64,000 bases of DNA from Branchiostoma floridae (GCF_000003815.2 NC_049980.1:8409692-8473691), one strand, 5' to 3'. Shown: positions 1-10,435, numbered from the stretch's first letter. Notes: a model not told the origin generated them from the letters alone. Numbers and translations are program-made.

Positions 1-698
1 TTGTTTACTTGTTTGGTTTGGGTTTATCGTCTTGTCCTTTTCATCTGCCTTGGTGTACGCTGTTGTAACTTTTGGTTTATCTTTCTACCCTTTAGTGACT
101 CTGAGCATGGCTCAAAAAGGTGAGACGTGCAGCATAATACAACAGCACAGTAATTTTCACATTCAATTTGATGTATAGGCTGTACATATTCTTGATCTTG
201 GACCCAAAGGTTGTAAATTCAAAATACTGCTGTCATGGTGTGCTTTTTAAAAATTTTTGCTCTAAAATGCTCATGATTGTGTTCAATGACACGTGTGGAA
301 CCTAAAACATACTTACTGTGGTATCTTGATATTAGCCTACAAGTTGAGCCTGTACATACTATTATACAATAGTCACTGTAGATGTAGTAAGATATTACAT
401 TCTTATGTCACTGTAAGTGTACTTCTGCTTTATCATCATGACCTGTAAAATGTGTAAATGAAGCAACGTGAGGTGTACATTTATTGATCTGTCTCTGTCA
501 ACATGGCTACTGTCATAATGCCTCGTCTTTTGCTATATAACCACCGAATAAAACTACCGAGTGAGCGAAGCAAACAGTTAAATGATTTTCCATATGTTAT
601 GGTGTCATAATCAAAGTGAAATGGGCCATCTTATTTGTTGACGTTGCTTGATGATGATAAAGGTCTTTCATTAAAAGTCCATCATTCTTTATCCACAG
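1..698 (+). other. PHAX upstream intron (5' part of gene outside window)
   Basis: No coding exon is recognised here. The stretch ends in a canonical acceptor (pyrimidine-rich run then CAG at 696-698) in front of a PHAX exon, so it is read as intron. The N-terminal PHAX exons must lie left of the window. The AATAAA-like string near 547 is inside this intron and is not taken as a gene end. Confidence 0.6.
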
Positions 699-3049
699 CC
701 CCATCATGACTAGTGAGGATGAAGATGAGAAAGAAGACCATCCCCAGGATGAGAAGGAGGAGGAGGAGGTTGGGGAGCAGGGGGAGGAGGAGAAGGGAAC
801 CAAGAGGAAGAGGAGTGTGAAGGAGCGGCTGGGACCGCGCCCGGGAACCCCCTTCCCCGGAGGACCAATCACGGTCACGGCTGACGACCCTCCAGAGAAG
901 GTTGCTGATGAGATTATCTACAGGTTGGTAACAGCTGGTCGGGATAGCAACTGTTCATAACAAGTCAAGTCAAAGTTTATTGCACAACATTTGTAATAGC
1001 AACCATAGGTATATTGAATACGACAACTAGCTATATAGTTCAAGTAACATGATAACGTAACAATAGATGTAGATATGAATCAAGCAGAATGGGACTAAAA
1101 ATTTGAGGTCAGCTACATCACACTTCACCACAGAAATTTTAAAACACACTGCAAGAGTGTTGTGTGACCTCCAACCTTGATGACTTGGCACAGATAAGGA
1201 CTTTGAGACGAATATGATTTTTTATGATTTGACAATTATGTTTTTGTCATGTGAATATTGCATTGTGCGTATCTGTGTTCCCAGGGCCTTCCTGAAATTC
1301 AGTGCTTAGTCACTGAGGGAGATACCCTGGTGAAAGAAAATAAACATAAATAAATAAATGTACCAAGTTACCAACACAGATAATCTTTTATGTTCATATG
1401 TTTTTTAATGGTTTTTAAACCTTGGTGTTGTTACACCTAAAAGTAGTTACTCAAGCAACTGGATATGATTTTGGAAACGGTCATCATTTTTACCATTTCC
1501 CAGATCATATCCAGTTGCTTGAGTAACTACTTTTTGGCGTATTTTATTACCTGGATGTCTAACCTTTATCGATGTATATATCTTGGTGTTGTTCCCTGCA
1601 GATTATCGGAGCCCAAGTGGCACCTGATCCATCGGATAGTGAAGGTGCTGGGGGCGGGGCAGGCGCTACAGCTGCTCAGTATGACGGAGGATGTGGAAGC
1701 TGCAGGGGGCATGCCTATCCATGTAACATCCCACTACTGTATCTTCTCTCTATCTGTTTAGCAGTCAGGACTTTTAAAGTTGAAATAGCAACCTACACAA
1801 CTGATACTGATAATAGTTACAGTTGAGACAGTCATATCATATGTACATGGCATATTTTCCTGTAAAATGTGCTCTGGGCTGCAAATTTGTAAATGTTACT
1901 TTTACTGTTTGCTATTTCACAGTGCTTTCATACTTCCATTGCTTCTGGAGGAGAGACATTGTCTTCTTCTAGGAACTACATGTAGTACATAGCCATTGCC
2001 ATATGTGCAATATTGCAAAATGCAAGACTGTTTTCTGTAACTGTAATGTAGGTATACATATTTATCGTTTAATAAGGAAAATTCAATGTATTGTCTTAGA
2101 CTCAATGTGCTTGTGCCTTACCACCTGTATTCCTACTATACAGGATGGAACCAGACGTCGCACCCCCGGTGGAGTCTTCATACAGCTGCTGAAGTCAACA
2201 GCGAGTATAACAAAGGAACAGAAGGACAAGATCTTTGCAGAGGAAGACAAGAAGGTAGTAACTTTCATTATCTACATGCTGAAAATGGTCGTTACTTGCA
2301 AGTTACTTACACCGGCCTGGAACTGGACTTATAAAAACATTTCCTGTAGGTTCAAGTCTTTGAAAAACCAACTAAATGTCGGAAAACAGTTAAGACTTTC
2401 AAGCAACTATCTCCTTCTTATTTTCCCAAGATGAAAACATTGCTGTTTTTGTTTATTACTGAGCTTTTGTGTTTACTTCTTACTGTAAGATTTCATAGAA
2501 AATTTATGCTATTATTCATGCAACAAAAAAGTATTTCCAGGACACATATGCCATATGTTCAGCACTGGACATAGCCTGAAATTCTAGACCAGAACCTGAC
2601 CATGAGTTTAAATATGCAGCCCTAGTGAAGACAGCTATGGCGTAGTCTTGATTGCAACAGTTCAGTGGATTTCCTAACTATAGTTTCAGGAGAGGCAAAG
2701 GGAGGAAAGAAGGAGGAGGAGAAGGAACAACAGGAGCAGAAGAAGGCGTGGGCACGCTCACTCGAGTGAGAACGACAGAATGGAAGAAGACGGTACAGAC
2801 TGTGCAGATGCACAACTAACCACTGCAGGACAGGACAGTATATTACATGACATGGAGAATATTCCAGAGGAAAATCCTGGAAAACAGACTGAGGAGAAAC
2901 CCCCAGGAATGGTGGAAGAGGAGGAGGGAGAAGTTGTGGAGGAGGAAGGTGGTGGGGATTGCAAGATGGCTGCCGCCCAGGGGGAGGAGGCGAAGGAAAA
3001 TGTCGCTGAGATATCTCTGGATCTTGGAGATAATGAAATGGACTTGTAG
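699..3049 (+). CDS. PHAX: PHAX, phosphorylated adaptor for RNA export (3' part, four exons)
   Basis: PHAX bridges capped U snRNA and the cap-binding complex to the export receptor CRM1 in the nucleus, and releases cargo in the cytoplasm after dephosphorylation. Exons: 699-923, 1602-1722, 2144-2254, 2690-3049; all introns are GT-AG and phases join cleanly, giving 271 visible residues. The first exon carries an acidic run, then a basic KRKRSVKERLG motif that matches the family NLS region, then EKVADEI as in vertebrate PHAX. Exons 2-3 hold the RNA-binding domain, with RRRTPGGVF as the family signature. The last exon opens with an Arg-rich block and ends acidic with NEMDL, comparable to the acidic DLDIF-type end of the human protein. 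The N-terminal part (nuclear export signal) is outside the window. Identification is by recalled family similarity and is strong; the splice calls are mine. Confidence 0.93.
961..1365. repeat. repeat-like tract inside PHAX intron
   Basis: The intron between the first two visible PHAX exons holds a stretch that starts with a duplicated CAAGT word at 963 and ends in an A-rich (AAAT)-like tail at about 1340-1360, just after a short stretch ending CCTGGTGAAAG. This looks like a retroposed interspersed repeat, but I see no clear target-site duplication and no promoter boxes. Confidence 0.25.
1439..1534. repeat. inverted repeat, 31-bp perfect arms, 34-bp loop
   Basis: Arms 1439-1469 and 1504-1534 are exact reverse complements (each contains CAAGCAACTGG or its complement). 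The spacer is 34 bp. It sits about 70 bp upstream of the acceptor of the second visible PHAX exon. Most likely a fold-back MITE; it would form a hairpin in the pre-mRNA. Confidence 0.85.
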
Positions 3050-3991
3050 ACCTAATTGTCACTGCTGAATAGGAGACTTAAGCTTGATGAGTTGTTGGAG
3101 ATTGTGCCAACAATAAAATGTGAACAAGTCTATGGATAAAAGTCGGACTGCTGTAACAAATGGTGCAGTTGTCTGTAGGAATGATCTAGATTATATGAGA
3201 AGAAGATATTTGGGAAATTTTCTTGGAGGACAAAAAAACAACATGTCAAAGCTCTGAACATGTCAGACTACTCATCAAGCTTGTTGGGTCTATTTAGACA
3301 AATCATCGTAGATGTTGCAACATGTTTTACAGGTTTTTGCATTTGCCCCCATCTCCCCTAACTTGTGCTTTGTAAAGAAATGTGGTGATACCTAAGGATT
3401 GAATAATAAGAATATTAGAAATGTTCTATACAACTGCTTTTTGTTTTGTTTTTTGTCATAAAATTATATGATTGATAAAGATGTGTGCAATGTTATTGTT
3501 GTATCATATATCTTACCAGTTTAAGGTAGCTACTTTCTCAAAGTATTGTAGTAAGATGTATTGAAAAGTCACTTATTATTTTTGAAGAATTGAGAGTACT
3601 TAAAAAGTTTCTTTAACTTTGTGTTGTTTTCTGTTTTACTTTTGTTTGCTTTGACAGTGTGAAATATAACATTAATAGTTGATTGCATTTTGTATAATCT
3701 TACTGTACTGTCAGAGTCACGGATATTTTCCACAGTGATATCAGCACAGATTTTTTGTTTGATAGATGTACACTGATACGCTTTATCCAAGTGTTGTTTA
3801 TATTATACAAAGTGGTGCTCTACAAAGAAACATGACTAGGCAAATTTGGAAAGAAATGTGTAATGTGAAACTGTCCAGTTTGCAATTACAACTGTTGATA
3901 TTTATGTAGGCAATAAATGTTTGTACATGATTATTGACTCTGACTTGTCTATTGTTACCTTAAAAAAGTTATCAATCTGAAGGGACTAATG
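3050..3991 (+). other. PHAX 3' UTR and downstream spacer
   Basis: AT-rich non-coding sequence after the PHAX stop. It has a proximal AATAAA at 3112 and a distal AATAAA at 3912, so a short and a long 3' UTR are both possible. No further gene is supported. Confidence 0.5.
3112..3117 (+). terminator. poly(A) signal AATAAA for PHAX
   Basis: Canonical hexamer 63 nt after the PHAX stop codon, in the sense orientation. A second hexamer lies at 3912-3917 and could give a longer 3' UTR. Confidence 0.6.
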
Positions 3992-4201
3992 CTAGTTCAC
4001 CTTTATTCGCTGGGTAACCTATATCCGTTGTACCCCAAAACAGGATATTTAGGGATATCACGTTGATGGACAGTGGTTTCAAATTGCATTTTTTTTTCAA
4101 TATAATGCAGTTTGAGATCACCCTCCATCGACTTGATATCTCGAAATACCCTGGGTTTAGATACAACGGGTAAAGGCAACCCATGAATAAAGGTGAACTA
4201 G
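3992..4201. mobile_element. MITE copy 1 (TIR with TTCACCTTTAT)
   Basis: Starts CTAGTTCACCTTTATTCG and ends with the inverted form AATAAAGGTGAACTAG. About 210 bp, no coding capacity. The inner part also has an inverted organisation (GGTATTTAGGGATAT-like left, ATATC..AAATACCC-like right). A second copy follows after 7 bp and a third is in a copine intron. Confidence 0.8.
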
Positions 4202-4208
4202 TGTACGT

Positions 4209-4389
4209 TAGTTCACCTTTATCCGTTGGGTAACCTTTATCCGTTGCTTTTAAAACGGCATTTGGGGATGTCACGTGGACTTGACGTTGTTTTCAAATTA
4301 CAATATTTTCAGTACATTGCATGATGTGCCTGAATACCCTGTTTTGAAAAACAATGGATAAAGGTTACACAATGGATAAAGGTGAACTA
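4209..4389. mobile_element. MITE copy 2, same family
   Basis: Starts TAGTTCACCTTTATCCG and ends with CGGATAAAGGTGAAC in inverted form (read as GGATAAAGGTGAACTA on +). The repeated GGTAACCTTTATCCG words form a second, inner terminal repeat. About 180 bp, non-coding, immediately beside copy 1. Confidence 0.8.
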
Positions 4390-4849
4390 GTGTTATATGT
4401 TACGGTGCCCATGTGTATCAAATTTCCTTCCTTTAAATCGTGAGGATTAAAGTGCTCACTGATGTCATTGATAAAATTTAGACAATAACTCACATAAGTA
4501 CAATATTTGTACAGCGATACAGAAGCGTCGCCTTGCGGACAAAATCATTACGCATATACTACTACAAATGTAGTATACCCAGCGAAAAGATTTTGATTTG
4601 TCGCCTGTAATTGGTCAATTATTTAATGACCTTTCAAAGCATTATCATTGGTAGAGGTGCTACCCACGTTGACCAATGGTGGCATATCAATTAGCACCTA
4701 CTGTCCATTTACCCTGTCTATCAAAGTTACCTGTCTGTCATAGTTTCGTCCAATCATAGAAACGAAAAACTCAGCGCTAGCCAATCAGCTTCAAGTATTC
4801 TCTTCCCTATCGACTAGTGTTAACGAAATATCTGCAGTTTGCATTCAGG

Positions 4850-4865
4850 TCACCAGGGGGCATCG
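4850..4865 (+). promoter_or_regulatory. CTCF-like motif
   Basis: TCACCAGGGGGCATCG closely follows the core of the animal CTCF consensus (CCACCAGGGGGCGC). It is in the spacer between PHAX and the LRR gene. A single motif match is weak evidence of use. Confidence 0.35.
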
Positions 4866-5251
4866 TGAGACCGCGAGCAATTCAGCTGGCATTACGTCTT
4901 GAAAAAGGCTTCCAGGAAACGTTTTGTTGTTTTGTTACGTTTATGAAGTTTTGTTGTTTTAACTTTCCTGAACAAGAAGTTTGTTGTTTTTAGGGTAATA
5001 AGACTGAAGAGAACCTTGTAGGACCACTGGCCAGAATCACAGAAGCCTGTCCGTTATGACGCTTAATAATCATATAATTGTGTATTTAATTACATCTATT
5101 AAAATAGGGGTGCTTCGTCCTGGTTCTTTTAGCTTCTGATGCCGTTCTTTGGGTAAAATTCTGCCAGAACCTGAAAAAACAGATTAGTCATGCCAAGACC
5201 ACAGACCAGTCGGTAAGGCATTATCATGTGACATGTATGTCATGATGATAA

Positions 5252-5315
5252 ATGTTCATATTATTCAAATTGCCAGCCCCAGACAATCAACACGCCCTAT
5301 GCGTAATATTAATTG
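5252..5315 (+). repeat. duplicated segment, copy 1
   Basis: Shares ATGTTCAT-TTATTCAAAT, GCCAG and CAGACAATCAAC words in the same order with 6642-6705. The two copies appear to be part of a larger tandem duplication upstream of the LRR gene. Confidence 0.6.
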
Positions 5316-6641
5316 GATCTTTTATCGCAAAGCATTACGTACGGGTACACCCGGGTACCCAACAAGAGCAGTAACAACCGGTGTCTGAGGCATTCTGCAC
5401 GGGCTCCTACCCAGGAAGTCATTTGGACTAGCTTTAACAGTATGTATCTAACATTTGATAAACATTAACGTAGCTCTGTTGTGTAGACAGTTTGTTACAT
5501 CTCCGTGAAATTTCCAAATGGGTTCCGACAGGGCTGTTTGTGGAAACGAAAAACAGAAATGTATACGTGGTAGTATAACGTTACACGAATAATGCCCAAG
5601 AGTCAACGACTGTTTTCGTTACGTCTTGTGTAGCTTTTCGGATGGTACGGGCACCCTAACACAATAATATTAACAGGAATTTTGCGATAGACCAATCAAA
5701 AAATCTCATAAAAAGTTTTTAAAAATCGTCGTGGAGGCCTCGCTGAATTTACTGAGCGCAGTTGGAAGTGCCCCACGAATGCCGACCGAGCTGCTACTCA
5801 TCATCCGAAGCCCGCGCAATCACCCAAACGCTAGTCATACTCGGCCGAAAATGTCCTTTGGAGCTCCGACAAGGGTTGAATTGTAAAGAGGGCTTGACTA
5901 CACTTTTACTCAGACAAGTCTCAGATAAATGAACGTATAGCAACTGCCACAGAGATAGCTGTGTACCATTGCATTGTATAAGAGATGGTGACTATAAGTA
6001 CGAACCATGGTCTTGTATAACATCATGTTTGTTATGATGTCGAAGGAAAAGGATTAGGTATTCTTTATAAATTTAAAGAAGTTTGGATTTTTGTATCCCT
6101 TTAGCTAGTTTCTTTATCCGTAATGTAGAGATAGAGTAAATTCAAAAGTCAGCAAAAGAGTAAACAACCTTATATCAATATTCATAAGCTTGCTTCAGAC
6201 AATCAGCACCAGTATATTACAAGAATATTGTAATCTAAAACTGTTTGTTATAAACTATAAAGGAACGACTACCGATTGCACAAATTCTACAAGCTGTAAA
6301 CAAGGCAGGATTTATTTCTGCCTTAGATATCCAAACGGTATGATGATATAGAACTGCTTGGAAACTCCGATTTTTGAGCTACACCAATTTAATTTCTTGA
6401 TTCTTTGGACTTGAAACAAAGTAAAAAAAAAAAGAAATGTGATTCTGATGACATTTCTCTCTTGTGCAATTCACAATATAACTTTTCTCTAGTGCGTTTC
6501 TCTTTACTTTGTCTTTGTAGAGACCCGTAGTCACGATAGAACAGAGCCGGGCCATCACTGAAATCAACACAGACACATCACATGATATGTTATGATAAAA
6601 GAATATGTTATGATATCATTATATGTTAATCGTGGTCATAC

Positions 6642-6705
6642 ATGTTCATTTTATTCAAATAGCCAGTCTCAGACAATCAACGTATACGTAAGATTAATAT
6701 CGGGT
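6642..6705 (+). repeat. duplicated segment, copy 2
   Basis: Same words and order as 5252-5315, 1.39 kb downstream, just before the relic LRR 5' end. Confidence 0.6.
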
Positions 6706-6734
6706 TGTTTACATAGGCATTTTCCAGTTAAGCG

Positions 6735-6976
6735 AGGTAAGAAATGAAAAGTACAAAAAGACAAAGCTCGGAGAGGGAAGACTGAATACATTGTCTCTCC
6801 TTTGTGAACCAAGACTTTACCTTTCTACTCCCTTTACGCACGATTTTTGATGAAGCTAGCGTGGCTTTATAGAGGCCCGGCTTATTGTTCTGTATGGGTG
6901 GCAGGGCATCATGAGAATAAAGCTGCCGCACCTGCTAATTTTCCTTCTCATTATACTGGACACCTTACCAGCCTGA
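6735..6976 (+). pseudogene. relic duplicate of the LRR gene promoter and signal peptide
   Basis: This stretch parallels 7062-7300 step by step: a GAAATGAAA word, CTCTCCT, GTGAACCA, the TATA-like GTGGCTTTATAGAGG, GGTGGCAGG-CATCATG, and then a start codon at 6911. The short frame from that start encodes a hydrophobic leader (HLLIFLLIIL) close to the functional signal peptide (HLLMFLLIIL), but stops at 6974 after 21 residues with no LRR sequence beyond. I read it as a truncated tandem copy whose body was lost. It could instead be a residual promoter or a short first exon; no donor site is evident. Confidence 0.7.
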
Positions 6977-7196
6977 TAAAACTATTCACGGAACTATAAT
7001 GATGAATATGGAACTGTTTTAAAATGTCCAAATCTGTTCATAAATCACAATTAATACATTTAGGCAAGAAATGAAAGGGGGGGGAGATTAAGGCTGACCA
7101 CTCTCCTTTTTGAACCACCTGACGACTTTAACTTCCTACTTCCTTTTCATAGCGACTTGACAGTTATGCATGATTTTTTCATGAAAATGGTGTGGC

Positions 7197-7204
7197 TTTA
7201 TAGA
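7197..7204 (+). promoter_or_regulatory. TATA-like box of the LRR gene
   Basis: TTTATAGA lies 42 bp before the chosen ATG and is preserved at 6866 in the relic copy, 45 bp before its own ATG. If it is used, the 5' UTR would be only about 10-15 nt, so a longer leader from another start is also possible. Confidence 0.45.
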
Positions 7205-7238
7205 GGGGCTTCTTGATCCGTTTAGGTGGCAGGACATC

Positions 7239-10226
7239 ATGGGAAGAAGGTGGCGACACCTGCTGATGTTCCTTCTCATCATCCTGAAGGTGCCCAACAC
7301 CTCAGAAGCTGACTGTAGCTGTGCACCATCATCAAGCTGTGACTGTCGGTACAAGGGCCTCACCAGCACCCCCCAGAATCTCCCAAAGTCCATCTCTGGC
7401 TTAGACCTAAGAGGCAATCGTATGACAGCTGTAAATCAATCCGAACTGTTATTGTATATGGATTTAATTAAGTTGAATCTTGTTGGAAATAGCATCGTCG
7501 CGCTTGGTTGTTTCCCCAATTTACAAAAGCTCCAAATGTTGTACGTAAACAACAACAAAATCACTAAGATCCACCCATGTACACTCAACCTACCCGATCT
7601 CAGAAAATTGCACTTGTCCCTCAACCAGATCACAAAGATTCGGTCGGGTACATTTGCAAATCTACCCAGGCTACAAGAGCTGTGTCTGTCCTACAACAAG
7701 ATCACAATGATCCAGTCTGGTGCATTTGCAAATCTGACCCGGCTACAACATTTGGATCTGCGCTACAACCGCATAACAGGGATTCAGACGGCCTTATTTT
7801 CAAATCTAATCTCCCTTAAAGAGCTGTGGCTGATAAAGAACAGCATAAAAATGATCATGCCTGGTACATTTGCAAATCTACAACGACTTCTACTGTTAGA
7901 CATGACCTCCAACCAGATTACTAAGATCCAGCCTGGCATGATTGGAAATCTACCCCAGCTTTATAACTTGGATCTGACCTCCAACCAGATATCACAAATT
8001 CAGGCAGGTACATTCGCAAACCTACCCCGGCTCAAATATTTGAGTCTGACCGAGAACCAGATATCAATGATTCAGCCTGGTGCACTCGCAAATCTTACTA
8101 CACTGGAAACATTGATGATGTCCAACAACAAAATTACAATGGTGCAGCCTGGTATGTTTGCAGATCCATCCCGGATACAAATGCTGTACCTGTCCTCCAA
8201 CAATATCACAATGATTCAGGAAGGTTCATTTGCATCTCTTATTCAGATTAAAAACTTATACCTGTCCCGTAACCAGATTACAAAGATTCCTCCTGGTGCA
8301 TTTGCGAATCTACTAAGGCTTGAAAAGTTAGATGCGTCTTGTAACCAGATTACAACGATTCCTCCTGGTGTATTTTCGAATCTTCCAAGACTCGAAGAGT
8401 TACGGTTATCTTACAACCAAATAACAATGATTCTTCTAGGTGCATTTGCAAATCTACCCAAGCTACAGAAATTAGATCTATCATACAACAAAATAACTAT
8501 GATTTCGCCCGGTGTACTTGCAACTCTTTACCGGCTACAATTTTTGGATCTGTGCTCCAACGAGATAACTGATATTCATTCTGGTGCACTTACAAATCTG
8601 TCCCAACTCCAGCATTTGGACCTACGGTCAAACAAGATGTCTGTCATTATTGATTCCTCTTATGATTTGTTGTCATCTATTCCTAAGATAAAACTTGACG
8701 GAAACCCCTGGGAGTGTGACTGCAGGATGGCTCCCTTCAAGCTAAATATGACCAAATTTCCTTCATTTAAAGACCAGATAACATGCACCCAACCCGCCAA
8801 ATTTCAGGGACAGAAGCTTATAGATATCGATCCTGAAGAAATGATATGTGAAGCGCCTAACGCCTGTTATAATGGCACCGCCATCTCTCCCTATCACTGG
8901 TACTTCAAACGCAGTGCTGACTCAACAGCGGGTCCTGCATGTACAAAAGCAACTCCATCCCTGCATGTAATTACGTCAAACAAACCAGAAAACCCCAGAT
9001 CCTATAAGCCGGTTACCCTACGTCTTCTCATCGGTCCCATTTGTGGTTCAGTGTTTGGAGTTGTCTTGATTGGCATTTCGACAATATGGTACATGAGAAG
9101 CATCTATAACTCCTCTTCAGAACCAATTCCCAATTCCATTAGCAGCGACACAAACACAAAAGTTTCCGTACCGACCATTGGTCACGATGACCAGTATGAA
9201 AATGTTGACAACCATCACTGTCAGGCAGGGCAGGGCCAGTCTCAGACTAACACTCAAGCTCAGAATGTCGGCAATTTATCACATAGCGAGGTCCTAGCAG
9301 CTGCCTTAAAGCCAAATCCTATGTACACAGGTATGGGAACACTACCAAAGGACCCACTCTCTACCAGTGGTCATGATCAGACAGAGGGGTGTCAGTCTGA
9401 GGCTCAATCTCTGAAAGTTGGAAATCTATCACATGACGAAGTGCTAGCTGCCTTAAAATCAAATCCTATGTACACAGGTATGGGAACACTACCAAAGGAC
9501 CCATTCTCTACCAGTGGTCATGATCAGACAGAGGGGTGTCAGTCTGAGGCTCAATCTCTGAAAGTTGGAAATCTATCACATGACGAAGTGCTAGCTGCCT
9601 TAAAATCAAATCCTATGTACACAGGTATGGGAACACTACCAAAGGACCCATTCTCTACCAGTGGTCATGATCAGACAGAGGGGTGTCAGTCTGAGGCTCA
9701 ATCTCTGAAAGTTGGAAATCTATCACATGACGAAATTCTAGCTGCCTTAACGCCTAATGCTATGTACCCAGGTGTGGGGAAACCCCTAAAGGACCCACCC
9801 TCTACCCGTATTCATGAACAGACAGGGCAGGGCCAGTCTCAGGTCATCACTGAAGCCAACACAAACACAACAGTTGCTTTAACATATAACAGGGGGCATA
9901 GCCAGACAGGAGATGGGCCAATCACTGACTCCTTGGACACTAAAAGTCCGGAATGTAGCACACTGAGGGCTGTCCCAAACCCAAAGCTGAATACGCTGTA
10001 TAAAGTTGTGGGTCAGTATCAGCCCATCATTAAATCCAACACAAACGCCGCATATAACGTTACTGCAGTGACCAGTGGTGATGATCACCAATGTGAAGAT
10101 ATTAACGAACATGATCAGACAGAGCAGGTTCAGGCTCAGGCCATCGATGAATATTCGGATGCCAGAAATATTTCTTATGGCGCAGGGCCAGTTGTCTCGC
10201 AGCCGAATTCACTGTATGGAAAGTAG
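7239..10226 (+). CDS. LRR transmembrane receptor with repeat-expanded tyrosine-motif tail
   Basis: Single-exon protein of 995 residues. Signal peptide about 1-24 (hydrophobic MFLLIIL core); short Cys-rich N-cap (CSCAPSSSCDCRY, 26-38); about 17 LRRs of the 24-residue type from 54 to 480, with repeating NQIT-I-PG-FANLP-L; LRRCT cap 489-538 (NPWECDCR plus later Cys); transmembrane helix about 597-619; cytoplasmic tail 620-995. The tail has four copies of a 49-50 residue block (from 677, 727, 776 and 825), each with an NPMY or NAMY tyrosine, plus DQYENV at 651-656, a YxN site of the Grb2-SH2 type. No TIR or kinase domain is seen. Cell-surface recognition with phosphotyrosine signalling is inferred; ligand is unknown. 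Such intronless LRR membrane proteins are expanded in lancelets. The ATG was chosen because it gives the signal peptide and because the relic copy has it too. Confidence 0.88.
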   Translation: MGRRWRHLLMFLLIILKVPNTSEADCSCAPSSSCDCRYKGLTSTPQNLPKSISGLDLRGNRMTAVNQSELLLYMDLIKLNLVGNSIVALGCFPNLQKLQMLYVNNNKITKIHPCTLNLPDLRKLHLSLNQITKIRSGTFANLPRLQELCLSYNKITMIQSGAFANLTRLQHLDLRYNRITGIQTALFSNLISLKELWLIKNSIKMIMPGTFANLQRLLLLDMTSNQITKIQPGMIGNLPQLYNLDLTSNQISQIQAGTFANLPRLKYLSLTENQISMIQPGALANLTTLETLMMSNNKITMVQPGMFADPSRIQMLYLSSNNITMIQEGSFASLIQIKNLYLSRNQITKIPPGAFANLLRLEKLDASCNQITTIPPGVFSNLPRLEELRLSYNQITMILLGAFANLPKLQKLDLSYNKITMISPGVLATLYRLQFLDLCSNEITDIHSGALTNLSQLQHLDLRSNKMSVIIDSSYDLLSSIPKIKLDGNPWECDCRMAPFKLNMTKFPSFKDQITCTQPAKFQGQKLIDIDPEEMICEAPNACYNGTAISPYHWYFKRSADSTAGPACTKATPSLHVITSNKPENPRSYKPVTLRLLIGPICGSVFGVVLIGISTIWYMRSIYNSSSEPIPNSISSDTNTKVSVPTIGHDDQYENVDNHHCQAGQGQSQTNTQAQNVGNLSHSEVLAAALKPNPMYTGMGTLPKDPLSTSGHDQTEGCQSEAQSLKVGNLSHDEVLAALKSNPMYTGMGTLPKDPFSTSGHDQTEGCQSEAQSLKVGNLSHDEVLAALKSNPMYTGMGTLPKDPFSTSGHDQTEGCQSEAQSLKVGNLSHDEILAALTPNAMYPGVGKPLKDPPSTRIHEQTGQGQSQVITEANTNTTVALTYNRGHSQTGDGPITDSLDTKSPECSTLRAVPNPKLNTLYKVVGQYQPIIKSNTNAAYNVTAVTSGDDHQCEDINEHDQTEQVQAQAIDEYSDARNISYGAGPVVSQPNSLYGK
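9267..9857 (+). repeat. in-frame tandem repeat in LRR receptor tail (147-bp units)
   Basis: Four units start at about 9267, 9417, 9564 and 9711. Units 2 and 3 (9417-9563 and 9564-9710) look identical at the nucleotide level across 147 bp (49 codons); unit 1 has one extra codon and several changes; unit 4 diverges after its first third. This indicates recent unequal exchange or conversion inside the coding sequence. Confidence 0.9.
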
Positions 10227-10429
10227 CCCAGAAGGAGACTCTTAGAAGAGGTCTAGAAATGGAGAAACATAGCCCACCCTGTACACCATTGGCCCACTGT
10301 CGTAGAATGTTAGCTTGATGTCTCACAATTATTTTGAATACAAGTATGATGTTCTATGGTCGACATCATCAATCATGGTACTACGATTCGTTTTGTAAAT
10401 TTGTGCAAATTAGGCAATTAAAACTGCTC

Positions 10430-10435
10430 AATAAA
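10430..10435 (+). terminator. poly(A) signal AATAAA for the LRR gene
   Basis: Canonical hexamer 204 nt after the stop at 10226, in sense orientation, in AT-rich sequence. Confidence 0.6.

Larger units (their letters stand above)
4390..6734. other. intergenic region between PHAX and the LRR receptor
   Basis: No open frame of substance. It includes CCAAT-box-like words near 4751, 4781 and 5691, a CTCF-like motif at 4850, a short palindromic patch around 4550, a hairpin GGCAG/CTGCC near 6304, and a GC-rich patch at about 5730-5870 that could be a promoter. No exon could be tied to it. Confidence 0.4.

Noticed and set aside
597-878. - strand frame of 93 codons over the PHAX exon
   Set aside because: Antisense shadow of the acidic exon; low-complexity Ser-rich translation.
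2622-3062. - strand frame of 146 codons over the last PHAX exon
   Set aside because: Antisense of a Glu/Arg-rich exon; Pro/Ser-rich low complexity, no start context or domain.
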